A stretch of 64,000 bases of DNA from Acidimicrobiaceae bacterium (GCA_024641655.1 JAHECR010000019.1:1-64000); one strand, 5' to 3'. Shown: positions 33,837 through 41,805, numbered from the stretch's first letter. Numbers and translations: made by a program. Notes: generated by a model from the letters alone, not told the origin.

Positions 33837-34751
33837 ATGGACTTCGGTGTACAGCACGGCATGGGTGACCCCCGCTGGAAGCCCGAGATCCTCGAACCGC
33901 ACCACGTCGCGGCGTTCGCCAGAGCCGTGGACGACGCCGGCTACGCGTACCTGTCGTTCACCGATCACCCCTCGCCGTCGTCGAGCTGGATCAACGCCAA
34001 TGGAGAGGGCACCGCCGACCTGTTCAGCTCGCTGGCGTTCTGCGCAGCAGCCACCGAGCGGATCGGGCTGCTCACCTGGATCCTCGTGGTGCCGTACCAC
34101 AACCCGTTCGCGTTGGCCCACCGGGTGGCGACGCTCGACAAGCTCAGCGCGGGCCGGCTGACATTGGGGCTCGGCACCGGGTATCTGAAGTCGGAGTTCT
34201 TCGCCGTCGGCGCCGACTTCGCCAACCGTCGTGACGTGTTCGATCGCACCATCGACATCATGAACCGAGCGCTGTCGGGCGACGAGGTGACTGCCGACGG
34301 CCCGGGTTTCTCGGCGAGGGGGATCAAGGTGCAGCCGCCTGTGGTGCAGCGACCGCATCCCCCGATGTGGATCCACGGCAACGGGCGATTCGGCCTGGAA
34401 CGCGCGGCGCGGTGGGGCCAGGGGTGGATCGGGCTGCTCACCACCCCGGTGTCGGTGAAGACCATTCGCACCACCGCACTCCCCGATCTCGAGACCATGG
34501 CCCAACGCATCGACGAGCTCCGGGTGGCGACCGAGCGCGCTGGCCGGTCCATCGACGATGTGCGGATCGTCGCCACCTCGGTTGTGCGCCATCTCGACGC
34601 CCGCACGGGGTGGAGTCCTGAGGAGTACCGCGACCGGTTCGGCCAGCTCGAGGCAATGGGGGTCGACACGATCATCGTGAACGCTGTGGGAGACGACCCT
34701 CAGGTTTCCCATGACAGCGCCCTCGCGTTCGCGGCAGACTTCATCTCGTGA
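33837..34751 (+). CDS. LLM class F420-dependent oxidoreductase
   Basis: This 304-residue luciferase-like barrel contains AFARAVDDAGYAYLSFTDHP near the N-terminus, LSAGRLTLGLGTGYLKSEF in the middle, and HPPMWIHGNGRFGLERAARWGQGW later. In actinobacteria such proteins usually use F420. AGGGAG lies nine bases before the ATG. Its TGA overlaps the GTG of a CMD-like gene, which overlaps a second CMD-like gene in turn. The oxidoreductase is therefore translationally coupled to the candidate selenoprotein, which makes a shared redox pathway plausible. Confidence 0.9.
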   Translation: MDFGVQHGMGDPRWKPEILEPHHVAAFARAVDDAGYAYLSFTDHPSPSSSWINANGEGTADLFSSLAFCAAATERIGLLTWILVVPYHNPFALAHRVATLDKLSAGRLTLGLGTGYLKSEFFAVGADFANRRDVFDRTIDIMNRALSGDEVTADGPGFSARGIKVQPPVVQRPHPPMWIHGNGRFGLERAARWGQGWIGLLTTPVSVKTIRTTALPDLETMAQRIDELRVATERAGRSIDDVRIVATSVVRHLDARTGWSPEEYRDRFGQLEAMGVDTIIVNAVGDDPQVSHDSALAFAADFIS

Positions 34752-35224
34752 CCGCGACATCGTCCGCCAGGCCTCCGGATCGCTACGAGCGCCACTTCGT
34801 CGACCATCCCGAGATTCTCGAAGCGCTCGATGCGGTCCACGAGCGTGCGTGGGCGACCGTTGATACACGTCGGCTCGAGCTGTGTCGCCTTCGAGTGGCC
34901 GGATTGCTGGGCGTCGAGACCGAAGCGGACGCGACGCTCGTGTCGCCCGATCTGCTCGAAGCACTCCCACAGTGGCCGACATCGCCGCGCTTCGACGCGG
35001 TCGATCGCGCGTGCCTCGCGTTCAGCGAACAATGGGTCATCGACGTCGCATCGATCCCCGACGGGTGCGCTGCAGCGGTGGTCGAGCACCTCGGGCCGGA
35101 GGGCGCGCTCAACTTCACCCACGCTTTGTTGGTCGTCGAGCAGCGGTTGCGGCTGCGGTCGATGTGGGACACCTTGTTCGCCGACGACCCCCAGGACCGC
35201 ACCACGGAAGGATCGGCCACATGA
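34748..35224 (+). CDS. CMD/AhpD-like protein without CxxC
   Basis: This 158-residue helical protein resembles carboxymuconolactone decarboxylase-fold proteins. RRLELCRLRVAGLLGVE stands at the place of the usual E-x-R-x-R-x-A-x-x-x-x-C helix, then RFDAVDRACLAFSEQWVIDVASIPDG and VVEHLGPEGALNFTHALLVVEQRLRLRSMW. It has only one cysteine (Cys46) in the first helix and none at the CxxC position, so it may be the non-catalytic partner of the following gene. The GTG start overlaps the preceding stop (GTGA), and the TGA overlaps the next ATG, giving tight coupling on both sides. Confidence 0.75.
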   Translation: MTATSSARPPDRYERHFVDHPEILEALDAVHERAWATVDTRRLELCRLRVAGLLGVETEADATLVSPDLLEALPQWPTSPRFDAVDRACLAFSEQWVIDVASIPDGCAAAVVEHLGPEGALNFTHALLVVEQRLRLRSMWDTLFADDPQDRTTEGSAT

Positions 35225-35724
35225 CGAGCCGTTCGCGTCGGGTCCCGACCGACGCACAACCCGACAGAGATCTTCGACGGGCACAGAACCGGTGGCAGAA
35301 CCTGGTCGTTGCCCGCTCCGCCGTGGACCCGTTGCTCACCGAGGTCATCCGCGTCCGCGCCGCGAGGCACCACGACTGCCACACCTGACTGTCGATCCGC
35401 GCGGCAGTTGCCGTGGAACAAGACGGCGCAGTAGTAGAAGCTGCCGCGTCGGGTGGACCGGTGGACGATCCGCAGATCGCTGCAGTCGTCGCGCTGTGCG
35501 ACGCCTTGATGACCCGCCCCGGCGACCTCCCGGCAGAGGCGGTGGCCGAGCTCCGGGCCGGGTTCACCCACGAGCAGCTGGTGGAGATGGCGCTCAAGGT
35601 GATGAAGTTCAACATCCAGAAGACCATGGTGGCCCTCGGTACCGACGATGCCATCACCGCCGAGGTGATCGACGGTCTGGTGTGGAACGCCGACGGCATG
35701 TTCGTCCTGGCCGATCCCGACTGA
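35221..35724 (+). CDS. Candidate selenoprotein: CMD/AhpD-like protein with CxxU
   Basis: The frame from ATG 35221 reads 55 codons, meets TGA at 35386-35388, and continues in the same frame for 111 more codons to the real stop at 35724. Residues 40-54 (TEVIRVRAARHHDCH) match the motif helix of CMD/AhpD-like redox proteins. The TGA falls three codons after Cys53, exactly where the second cysteine of CxxC belongs, giving C53-H-T-U56. The part after the TGA (DPQIAAVVALCDALMTRPGDLP, then FTHEQLVEMALKVMKFN) has the rest of the fold and normal GC-rich codon use. A SECIS-like stem-loop starts 11 bases after the TGA. The alternative is a nonsense mutation or sequencing error. A conventional caller would report two fragments (35221-35388 and about 35413-35724). 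ATGA coupling to the upstream CMD gene fixes the start. Confidence 0.75.
35400..35448 (+). promoter_or_regulatory. SECIS-like stem-loop after in-frame TGA
   Basis: An outer stem pairs CGCGGCAG (35400-35407) with CTGCCGCG (35441-35448). Inside it, TGCCGT (35409-35414) pairs with ACGGCG (35423-35428, one T-G pair) and closes an eight-base loop GGAACAAG (35415-35422). The apical loop starts 26 bases after the TGA and opens with GG. Bacterial SECIS elements lie within the coding region just 3' of UGA and carry a guanine at the start of a small apical loop, so the geometry fits. It has not been tested by folding software. Confidence 0.6.
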
Positions 35725-35729
35725 CGCGT

Positions 35730-35753
35730 GGTGCCAGGCTCGTGCCCGGCACC
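35730..35753. terminator. Hairpin between convergent genes
   Basis: GGTGCCAGG (35730-35738) pairs with CCCGGCACC (35745-35753) with one mismatch and a six-base loop. It sits between the stop of the candidate selenoprotein gene and the stop of the convergent DUF1330 gene. It resembles the hairpin at 5017 in sequence and position, and it lacks a T-run. Confidence 0.55.
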
Positions 35754-35761
35754 TAGGCTGG

Positions 35762-36052
35762 TCAGGCGCCGTCGATGATGTACATCGAGGCGACGTCGGC
35801 GGCGTGTGCTCGCAGGGCCTTGGCTGCCTTGTAGCGCTCGGAGTCATACCACGCGCGCGCCGCGGCCATCGTCTCGAACTCGATCAACACGGTGCGCTGC
35901 GGGGGCGTTGCGCCCTCGAGCGTTTGGCTGGCACCACCGCGAGCGACGAAGCGACCGCCGGCCGCAACGACCGAAGGTCCGGCCGCGGCGCGGTATTCCT
36001 CGTAGGCCGCGGGATCGGTCACGTGGCCCTGGTAGACGACGTAGGCAGTCAT
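35762..36052 (-). CDS. DUF1330 family protein
   Basis: This 96-residue protein of the dimeric alpha/beta-barrel type has the DUF1330 pattern: YVVYQGHVTDPAAYEEYRAAAGPSVVAAGGRFVARGG, then VLIEFETMAAARAWYDSERYKAAKALRAHAA. The function is unknown for the family; some related small barrels act on polyketide or aromatic rings. One base separates its ATG from the stop of the SDR gene upstream, so both belong to the acyl-CoA synthetase operon that begins near 38430. Confidence 0.92.
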   Translation of the reverse strand: MTAYVVYQGHVTDPAAYEEYRAAAGPSVVAAGGRFVARGGASQTLEGATPPQRTVLIEFETMAAARAWYDSERYKAAKALRAHAADVASMYIIDGA

Positions 36053-36053
36053 G

Positions 36054-36863
36054 TCAGAGACCGAGGCTTTCGCGCACGAGATCCATGCGTCGAGCAGCGA
36101 GGCGGTGCGCGCCGTCTCCAGGCGCCACGTGGAGCCGGTCCGATTCGATCGCTTCGATGACCGCAGCGGCGTTCTCGGCGGGTGTGATCACGCCGCGTTC
36201 GGGAGGCGCCTCCTCGGTGGTCGGCGATGGCGCGGACGGCTGGCCACCCGGCCGAGTAAATTCCGAGGACTCGCCCAGCCGGGTCGCCACCCGAGCGGGA
36301 CACACGACGGTGACGCCCACGCCGGGGGCGTGCTGTTGGAGCTCGGCATGGAGCGTCTCCGAGAGCCCGACCACGGCGCGCTTGCTGGCGGTGTAGGGAG
36401 CGATGCCGGGCACGGTGGCGAGGCCCGCGAGCGACGAGGTGTTGACCACGTGACCGTGACCCTGTGCGACCAGGTGCGGTACGAAGCTGCGCAGCCCGTG
36501 GATGACTCCCCGGAGGTTCACGTCGAGGACCCAGTACCACTCGTCGAGGTCGAATTCCCACAGCGGCCGCATCGGAGACGGCACAACCCCGGCGTTGTTG
36601 CAGATGATGTCGATGCGACCGAGCTCAGCGAGGGCGGCGTCGCGCAATGCTTCGACCTGCGTCGGGTCACGGACGTCGGTGAGCACCCCGACGGTGGTGA
36701 CCCCTGCGGATCGAAGCGCCTGGACGGAGCCTTCGAGTGTGGCGGGGTCCACGTCGGCGATCGCCACTGCCAGCCCACGGGCTCCGAACGCCTCGGCTAG
36801 CCCGAGGCCGATGCCGCTGGCACCGCCGGTGATGACAGCGACCTGTCCGGATTGAATCTGCAT
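36054..36863 (-). CDS. SDR family oxidoreductase
   Basis: This 269-residue SDR has TGGASGIG (12-19), NNAG, and YTASK in the active site. The C-terminal region carries a proline/serine/glutamate-rich loop (about 210-232) followed by ITPAENAAAVIEAIES, a layout seen in SDRs of steroid or xenobiotic pathways. One base separates its start from the stop of the acyl-CoA synthetase gene, so it is translated from the same message. Its substrate is unknown. Confidence 0.92.
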   Translation of the reverse strand: MQIQSGQVAVITGGASGIGLGLAEAFGARGLAVAIADVDPATLEGSVQALRSAGVTTVGVLTDVRDPTQVEALRDAALAELGRIDIICNNAGVVPSPMRPLWEFDLDEWYWVLDVNLRGVIHGLRSFVPHLVAQGHGHVVNTSSLAGLATVPGIAPYTASKRAVVGLSETLHAELQQHAPGVGVTVVCPARVATRLGESSEFTRPGGQPSAPSPTTEEAPPERGVITPAENAAAVIEAIESDRLHVAPGDGAHRLAARRMDLVRESLGL

Positions 36864-36864
36864 T

Positions 36865-38430
36865 TCAGGCTCCCTCACCGAAGAGTTGGGCTTTGAGTAC
36901 GTGTTTGACGATCTTGCCTGCCGGGTTGCGGGGGAGCGCATCGACGATCTCCAGTTGTTCGGGGATCTTCTGATTCGCCAGGCCCTGGGCTCGGCAGTGG
37001 TCGGCGATGCTCGGAATCCCGAGAGCCTCGTGGCCTTCAGCGAGCACCACCACTGCGCAGACTCGCTCACCGGCGTCGCGGTCGGGCACGCCGATCACGG
37101 CGACGTCTGCGACCGCGGGGTGGGTGTACAGGGCGTTTTCGACCTCGACGGCGGAGATGTTCTCGGCCTTGCGGATGATGATGTCCTTGATACGGCCGGT
37201 GATGTGGACGTTTCCGTCTCCGTCGATGTAGCCGAGGTCGCCGGTGCAGAAGAACCCTTGGTCGTCGAAGGCATCCGCGTCGAGCTCTGCGTCGACGTAG
37301 CCCGCCAGTTTCTGGGGCCCGTCGACCCGCAGCTCGCCGATCTGTCCGTCGCCGGTGTGGTCGGCGCCGTCAGTGCCGACCACCCGGACCCTGACGTGCG
37401 GGCACGGGCGCCCCACTGTTTGCGCATGCCACTCGTCGGGGTCGCCCACACACGTGAACGTCGCGATCGGGAACTCCGTGAGACCCCAGCCGTTGTGGAT
37501 GCCGGCTCCGAGATGGTTCTTCAGCTCATAGTGCATCTCCGGCGGTGTCGGAGCGCCACCTGCGGCGCATACCCGTAGCAGGGGGAACAAGGCGGTGTCG
37601 GGCTGGGTCGCTTGCACCGCGAGGTACGCCTGGAAGAACGGCACAGCGGACCCGACGACCGTTGCGCCGTGTCGGGCCATGGCGCGGGGCGTTTCCAACG
37701 GATCGAACGAGTCGAAGGTGACCATGCGGGCTCCCGTGCGCAATGCACCCGCAAGGAAGCAGATGCCGCCGATGTGGGTGATCGGGAACGCACACGGGAA
37801 CACATCGTTTTCGTTGAGCCCGACCCCGCTCACGAAGCCGTTCGAGCCGGCGATCACAGATGCATCGGTGTGACGAGCTCCTTTGGGGCGGCCGGTCGAA
37901 CCGGAGGAGTAGTAGATCCAGTTCGTCTCGCCTGCGGCCTGGCTCGCCCGCAGGTCGCGGAACGACGGCAGGGTCGCCCGATCACCGTCGGGGAGGCCTC
38001 CGGCAACAGTGAGCAACCCGAGCGGGTTGCTCGCCTGGGCCGCGACGTCGCGTGCCATGGCGGCGTAGTCGAAGTTGCGGAAGACCTCAGGGGTGACCAA
38101 CCAGTCCGATCCGAGCTCCTCGACGATGAAGCCGACCTCGTTGTGTCGGAGGATCTGGATGATCGGATTCTGCACGCAATTGAGCCGAGCCAGCGCTGCC
38201 ATGAGGACACACGCGTCGACCGTCGTGGGCAATTGCCAGCTCACGGTCTGGCCGGGCTCGATGCCGATGGCCACGAGACCCGCGGCGGCGCGCTCTGCAG
38301 CGTCGCGGAAGCCGGCAATGCTCAGGGCGCGGCCCCGGTCATCGCTGACAAACAGCCGATCGGGCGACACGGTCGCTCGCCGTTCGATCAATTCCCAGTA
38401 GGTCGGCTGGAGATCCAGCTGCTCGACCAT
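36865..38430 (-). CDS. AMP-dependent acyl-CoA synthetase
   Basis: This 521-residue ANL-superfamily ligase makes an acyl-adenylate from an acid and ATP and then transfers the acyl group to CoA. The phosphate-binding loop YYSSGSTGRPKGA is complete. GWGLTEF is the A5-type motif, YIDGDGNVHITGRIKDIIIRKAENIS is the hinge region, and NPAGKIVKH holds the C-terminal catalytic lysine. The ATG at 38430 has a G-run ribosome site (GGGGGGC) eight bases upstream; an in-frame ATG at 38463 would add eleven residues. As the activating enzyme it probably heads the chain of CoA enzymes on this strand. The acid it uses is unknown. Confidence 0.93.
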   Translation of the reverse strand: MVEQLDLQPTYWELIERRATVSPDRLFVSDDRGRALSIAGFRDAAERAAAGLVAIGIEPGQTVSWQLPTTVDACVLMAALARLNCVQNPIIQILRHNEVGFIVEELGSDWLVTPEVFRNFDYAAMARDVAAQASNPLGLLTVAGGLPDGDRATLPSFRDLRASQAAGETNWIYYSSGSTGRPKGARHTDASVIAGSNGFVSGVGLNENDVFPCAFPITHIGGICFLAGALRTGARMVTFDSFDPLETPRAMARHGATVVGSAVPFFQAYLAVQATQPDTALFPLLRVCAAGGAPTPPEMHYELKNHLGAGIHNGWGLTEFPIATFTCVGDPDEWHAQTVGRPCPHVRVRVVGTDGADHTGDGQIGELRVDGPQKLAGYVDAELDADAFDDQGFFCTGDLGYIDGDGNVHITGRIKDIIIRKAENISAVEVENALYTHPAVADVAVIGVPDRDAGERVCAVVVLAEGHEALGIPSIADHCRAQGLANQKIPEQLEIVDALPRNPAGKIVKHVLKAQLFGEGA

Positions 38431-38536
38431 GAGTGCCCCCCGTGCGTCAGCGTTCGTGCCCATGATGTCCGCGAATGCCGGCTCCTGCCATCGCGCCGGT
38501 TGCGTGGTGCCTGGTACCGGAACGCGTCGGGGGTGC

Positions 38537-39304
38537 TCAGCGGGGGAAGTTGAGGGTCGACTTCGAGGAGCGCCCGACGCGTTGGGCGGTGTCGTAGAGG
38601 ACGGCTTCGCTCACGCCGATGCCGTCGTCGGTGAAGCGGATCCTCGGCTCGACCCCGATCCACTCGCCGACGGGTTCGCGCTCGAGCTGGAAGCTCACTT
38701 CCGGGTTGATCGAAACCCAGCCCGGGCCCAGGTACGGGGCGGAGCTGACCACGAGATCGGCCACGGAGGCCACACGGATTGTCGGGCTGGGCGTCTCCCC
38801 GGCGACGAGGGGCAGGACCATGCGATACCACGTGGGAGCGCCGTCGTGGACGTCATCGTCGGAGCGAGCTTCGAGGCACCCGTGGAAGTTGACATAGCCC
38901 GGGTCGAAGTCCTGGGGGCGCCCGCTGAGCGGTGGCGCAGCATCGTCGTGCACCGGACGGGGGATCGAGTCCGGGACCAGGCCCGGGGCGCTGCGGATGC
39001 GCATTGCGACCGCACGCGCCATCGTCTCCCCATCGACGAGCAGGCTCGCGTCGAGGCTTTGCAGGCGCTTCCCGTCACGCAGGATTCGTGGTTCCACAGT
39101 GAACGGCACCATGGGCACGGCGCGACTGAGGTCGGCGAAGACGCGGGTGAACCGCATGGGTTGGTAGCTCGGGAGCTGTTCCATGAATCGCGTGAGGAGG
39201 CCCAGGAGACACGCACCGTGCTGCTGGTCGGCGAACCAGGGGCCCCGTGCGTAGTCGGTGGGGGTGACGTGGTTCCCGTCGACGATGTACGCGGCATCGG
39301 CCAT
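38537..39304 (-). CDS. Thioesterase-superfamily protein (4HBT_3-like)
   Basis: This 255-residue double-hotdog protein has a first half with GLLTRFMEQLPSYQPMRFTRVFADLSRAVPMVPFTVEPRILRDGKRLQSLDASLL, the hallmark of the TesB-like 4HBT_3 family. A second half ends with GWIGVEPRIRFTDDGIGVSEAVLYD. It would hydrolyse acyl-CoA, but the aspartate and glutamine of TesB are not evident at the expected places. AAGGAG lies about fourteen bases before the ATG. It lies between an acyl-CoA synthetase and an acyl-CoA dehydrogenase on the same strand. Confidence 0.8.
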   Translation of the reverse strand: MADAAYIVDGNHVTPTDYARGPWFADQQHGACLLGLLTRFMEQLPSYQPMRFTRVFADLSRAVPMVPFTVEPRILRDGKRLQSLDASLLVDGETMARAVAMRIRSAPGLVPDSIPRPVHDDAAPPLSGRPQDFDPGYVNFHGCLEARSDDDVHDGAPTWYRMVLPLVAGETPSPTIRVASVADLVVSSAPYLGPGWVSINPEVSFQLEREPVGEWIGVEPRIRFTDDGIGVSEAVLYDTAQRVGRSSKSTLNFPR

Positions 39305-39404
39305 GAGGTCGTGATCTCCTTCGAGCTGGTCCGGGCGCGGCGATGCCGACGCGAAACGACGGAGAGCGTACGTTCCGTGTCGGCAGTGTGCCGAGTGCTG
39401 GGAT

Positions 39405-40715
39405 TCAGCTGATCGGTGACTCGTTCCCGACCTCGAGTTCGAGGAAGTGCGCGAGCTTCTGGCGTGCCGACGCCCTCTGGGTCGGAATGTGCGCGCTCGG
39501 CCACAGGCCCTCGTGGGGTCGGTAGTTCTTGAGGATCTGCCGGGCCAAGGTGACCTTGTGGACCTCGGTGGGGCCATCGGCGAGCGCAAGAGATTCTGCG
39601 GAGACCATCCAGCGCGAGAACGGCATCTCGTTCGAGATCCCGAGTGAGCCGTGCAGGTGCATCGATCGTTGCACGACGTCGTAGAGCACCTTGGGCATCG
39701 CGGCCTTCACGGCGGAGATGTCGCCGCGGACGCGCTTGTAGTCGTTGTGCTTGTCGATCAGCCAGGCGGTGCGGAGCACGAGCAGCCGGAACTGTTCGAT
39801 CTCGATCCAGCTGTCGGCGATCTTCTCCTGGGTCATGCCGAGCGATGCCAGCGGCCCGGTGCGCGTCTCGCGGGCCAGTGCTCGCTCGCACATCAGGTCG
39901 AACGCCTGCTTCACGGTCGCGATGGTCCGCATACCGTGGTGGATACGGCCGCCGCCGAGGCGGGTCTGGGCGATCGCGAACGCCTGCCCCTCGCCGCCGA
40001 GCACGTGGTCGGCGGGCACACGCACGTTGTCGTAGTGGATGTAGGCATGGCTGCCTTCGGACTCGTCCTCGGTGCCGAGGCCGACGTGACGGATGATGTT
40101 CACTCCGGCGGTGTCGGCGGGGACGATGAACATCGACATGCCCTGGTATGCGCTCACATCGGGATCGGTGACCGCCATGACGATGAGGAAGCTGGCCCAT
40201 CGGGCGTTGGACGAGAACCACTTGTAGCCGTTGATGACCCATTCGTCGCCGTCGCGCTCGGCGCGCGTGGTGAACAGCGTGGGGTCGGCTCCGGCGTGGG
40301 GTTCGGTCATCGAGTAGGTCGACGAGATGTGGTTCTCGAGCAGCGGCTGGAGGTACATCGCCTTCTGCTCGTCGGTGCCGTAGTGCGCGAGGATCTCCGC
40401 GTTGCCGGTGTCGGGTGCCTGGGTGCCGAAGATGGTCGGCGCCCAGCTAGAGCGGCCGAGGATCTCGTTGAGGAGGGCCAACTTGACCTGGCCATACCCG
40501 GGTCCGCCGAGGTCGGGGCCGAGGTGGCAGGCCCACAGCTCGCGGTCCTTGACCTGCTGCTGGAGGGGCCGGATGAGGTCGATGACGCGCGGGTCGCTCT
40601 TGTCGTAGGGGCTTCCGAGGATCAGGTCGAGGGGTTTGACCTCCTCCTCGACGAACTCCGCGACCCAGTCGAGTCGCTCCTGGTACTCAGGGTCGGTTTC
40701 GAAATCCCAGGCCAT
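39405..40715 (-). CDS. Acyl-CoA dehydrogenase (ACAD10/11-like)
   Basis: This 436-residue flavoprotein has the flavin region YSMTEPHAGADPTLFTTRAERDGDEWVINGYKWFSS and the long C-terminal ending ALADGPTEVHKVTLARQILKNYR, typical of the ACAD10/11-like subgroup. It would desaturate an acyl-CoA, perhaps a branched or hydroxylated one. AAGGAG lies ten bases before the ATG. Its promoter region is shared with the divergent TetR gene and holds two palindromic sites, so this gene is the likely target of that repressor. Confidence 0.93.
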   Translation of the reverse strand: MAWDFETDPEYQERLDWVAEFVEEEVKPLDLILGSPYDKSDPRVIDLIRPLQQQVKDRELWACHLGPDLGGPGYGQVKLALLNEILGRSSWAPTIFGTQAPDTGNAEILAHYGTDEQKAMYLQPLLENHISSTYSMTEPHAGADPTLFTTRAERDGDEWVINGYKWFSSNARWASFLIVMAVTDPDVSAYQGMSMFIVPADTAGVNIIRHVGLGTEDESEGSHAYIHYDNVRVPADHVLGGEGQAFAIAQTRLGGGRIHHGMRTIATVKQAFDLMCERALARETRTGPLASLGMTQEKIADSWIEIEQFRLLVLRTAWLIDKHNDYKRVRGDISAVKAAMPKVLYDVVQRSMHLHGSLGISNEMPFSRWMVSAESLALADGPTEVHKVTLARQILKNYRPHEGLWPSAHIPTQRASARQKLAHFLELEVGNESPIS

Positions 40716-40746
40716 TGGGGCTCCTTGCAGTACGGGTGGGGCGGGT

Positions 40747-40776
40747 TTGCCCGATCCTTGCCGGGCAGAATACAAT
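40747..40776 (+). promoter_or_regulatory. Promoter of the TetR gene
   Basis: TTGCCC (40747-40752) and TACAAT (40771-40776) stand 18 bases apart as -35 and -10. The expected transcription start falls on or next to the GTG at 40784, giving a leaderless message. The -10 lies inside the palindrome at 40766. Confidence 0.6.
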
Positions 40777-40801
40777 TCTGGGTGTGCAGAATGCAATTCC
40801 T
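40766..40801. promoter_or_regulatory. Tandem palindromic operator of divergent TetR and ACAD genes
   Basis: CAGAAT-ACA-ATTCTG (40766-40780) is a perfect dyad. A second copy, CAGAATGCAATTCCT (40787-40801), matches it at 13 of 15 positions with a 21-base centre spacing, two helical turns. The first covers the -10 of the TetR gene and both lie about 50-85 bases before the dehydrogenase gene. Autoregulation and repression of the dehydrogenase is the likely meaning. Confidence 0.75.
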
Positions 40802-41482
40802 CATGCCGACGACTCCGCCGTTGGCGGACCCTCCGCTGGCGATGGGGCCGACGAGGCACGCGCCGCGGAGAACGCCCAGGAAGGCGGCGTCGCCGAGCGC
40901 ATCGCGCAGCGCTCGCTCGCGGCGCGCGAAGCGACCTACGCCGACGAGGTGCAGCGCCTGCTCGACGCCGGGCTTGCGGTGATCCATTCCTGTGGCACCG
41001 AACGCAGCCCGCGGGTGGCCGACATCGTCGCAGCAGCAGGTCTCTCCAACGACGCGTTCTACCGGCACTTCGCCGGTAAGGCGGAGTTGGTGGCCGCGAT
41101 ACTCGAAGCTGGAGCCGAGCGTCTCGCGGGGTACCTCGCGCATCAGATGGCCAAAGCCGCCACACCAGAGGGTCGGCTGCGTGCCTGGATCGCCGGGGTC
41201 ATGGCTCAGGCATCGAATCCCCAGGTTGCCGACCAGACCCGAGCGGTGCTGTGGAACGGGTCGAGTCTCGGAGATCGCGGCCGTGACCGCACCGTCCCGC
41301 ACCGCTCGTTGTTGGCCGACGCGGTCGGCGACCTCAGCGTGGCCCAACCCGAGCGCGCCACCGCTGTCGTCTTCTTGGCGACGATGAACCTCATGGAGGA
41401 ATTCCTCTGGCGGAGGGAGGCGCCGACGGTTGACGACGTCGAACACCTGGTGGCGTTCTGCCTCGCAGGCGTCGCGGGCTGA
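40784..41482 (+). CDS. TetR family transcriptional regulator
   Basis: This regulator of about 232 residues has a helix-turn-helix segment RSPRVADIVAAAGLSNDAFYRHFAGKAELVAAIL and a helical C-terminal domain that would bind a ligand such as an acyl-CoA. The N-terminal 40 residues before it are flexible and acidic. The GTG at 40784 is chosen because the promoter and operator lie right before it; no other start fits between it and the conserved domain. It is divergent from an acyl-CoA dehydrogenase gene. TetR repressors of fatty acid and steroid genes usually release DNA when they bind acyl-CoA, and I infer the same here. Confidence 0.88.
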   Translation: MQNAIPHADDSAVGGPSAGDGADEARAAENAQEGGVAERIAQRSLAAREATYADEVQRLLDAGLAVIHSCGTERSPRVADIVAAAGLSNDAFYRHFAGKAELVAAILEAGAERLAGYLAHQMAKAATPEGRLRAWIAGVMAQASNPQVADQTRAVLWNGSSLGDRGRDRTVPHRSLLADAVGDLSVAQPERATAVVFLATMNLMEEFLWRREAPTVDDVEHLVAFCLAGVAG

Positions 41483-41511
41483 TCGCGTTGCGAGGGCAGA
41501 CGCAGCCCGGC

Positions 41512-41805
41512 TCAGAGGCAGCTGAAGAGGATCTGGGTGAGCAGCTGGGTCTGTTCGGGGGTGAGGTCGGACTCCGTCTGCGCGTTCGCGACGTCATCGA
41601 GTTCGTCGCGCTCGAGGCTGTCGAACAGTCCGGTCACCGTGCAGTCGGCCTGCGCTCTGGTCAAGGTGCCGTCCTCGCTGAGGACTTCGACGAGCCGGTC
41701 GTGCAACTCGGCGTCGCTGTAGTCCTCGGCGCGCTCGCCACAGGCGGCGGTGCCGAGTCCGAGAACGACCACGAGGAGGGTGGCGACGATGCGATGGGAC
41801 TTCAC
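41512..41805 (-). CDS. Small putative lipoprotein
   Basis: This 97-residue protein has an N-terminal signal of basic residues, a hydrophobic stretch VATLLVVVLGLG and the lipobox-like TAAC (Cys22), so it is probably a lipid-anchored extracytoplasmic protein. The mature part is acidic and helical, with two cysteines (Cys55, Cys96). It reads as a DUF-type domain without a name that I know. The GTG start is preceded by CGGAGC. A strong hairpin lies upstream, after the amidohydrolase gene, so the gene likely has its own promoter. Confidence 0.8.
   Translation of the reverse strand: MKSHRIVATLLVVVLGLGTAACGERAEDYSDAELHDRLVEVLSEDGTLTRAQADCTVTGLFDSLERDELDDVANAQTESDLTPEQTQLLTQILFSCL

Noticed and set aside
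35413-35724. Independent small gene starting at the GTG at 35413
   Set aside because: No ribosome site precedes the GTG, and the residues upstream in the same frame complete a known fold. The joined reading explains it better.
38506-38518. GGTGCCTGGTACC before the acyl-CoA synthetase gene
   Set aside because: It is intergenic, but the arms are separated by one base and cannot form a stable hairpin. It may be a remnant of the repeat family, and evidence is too thin.
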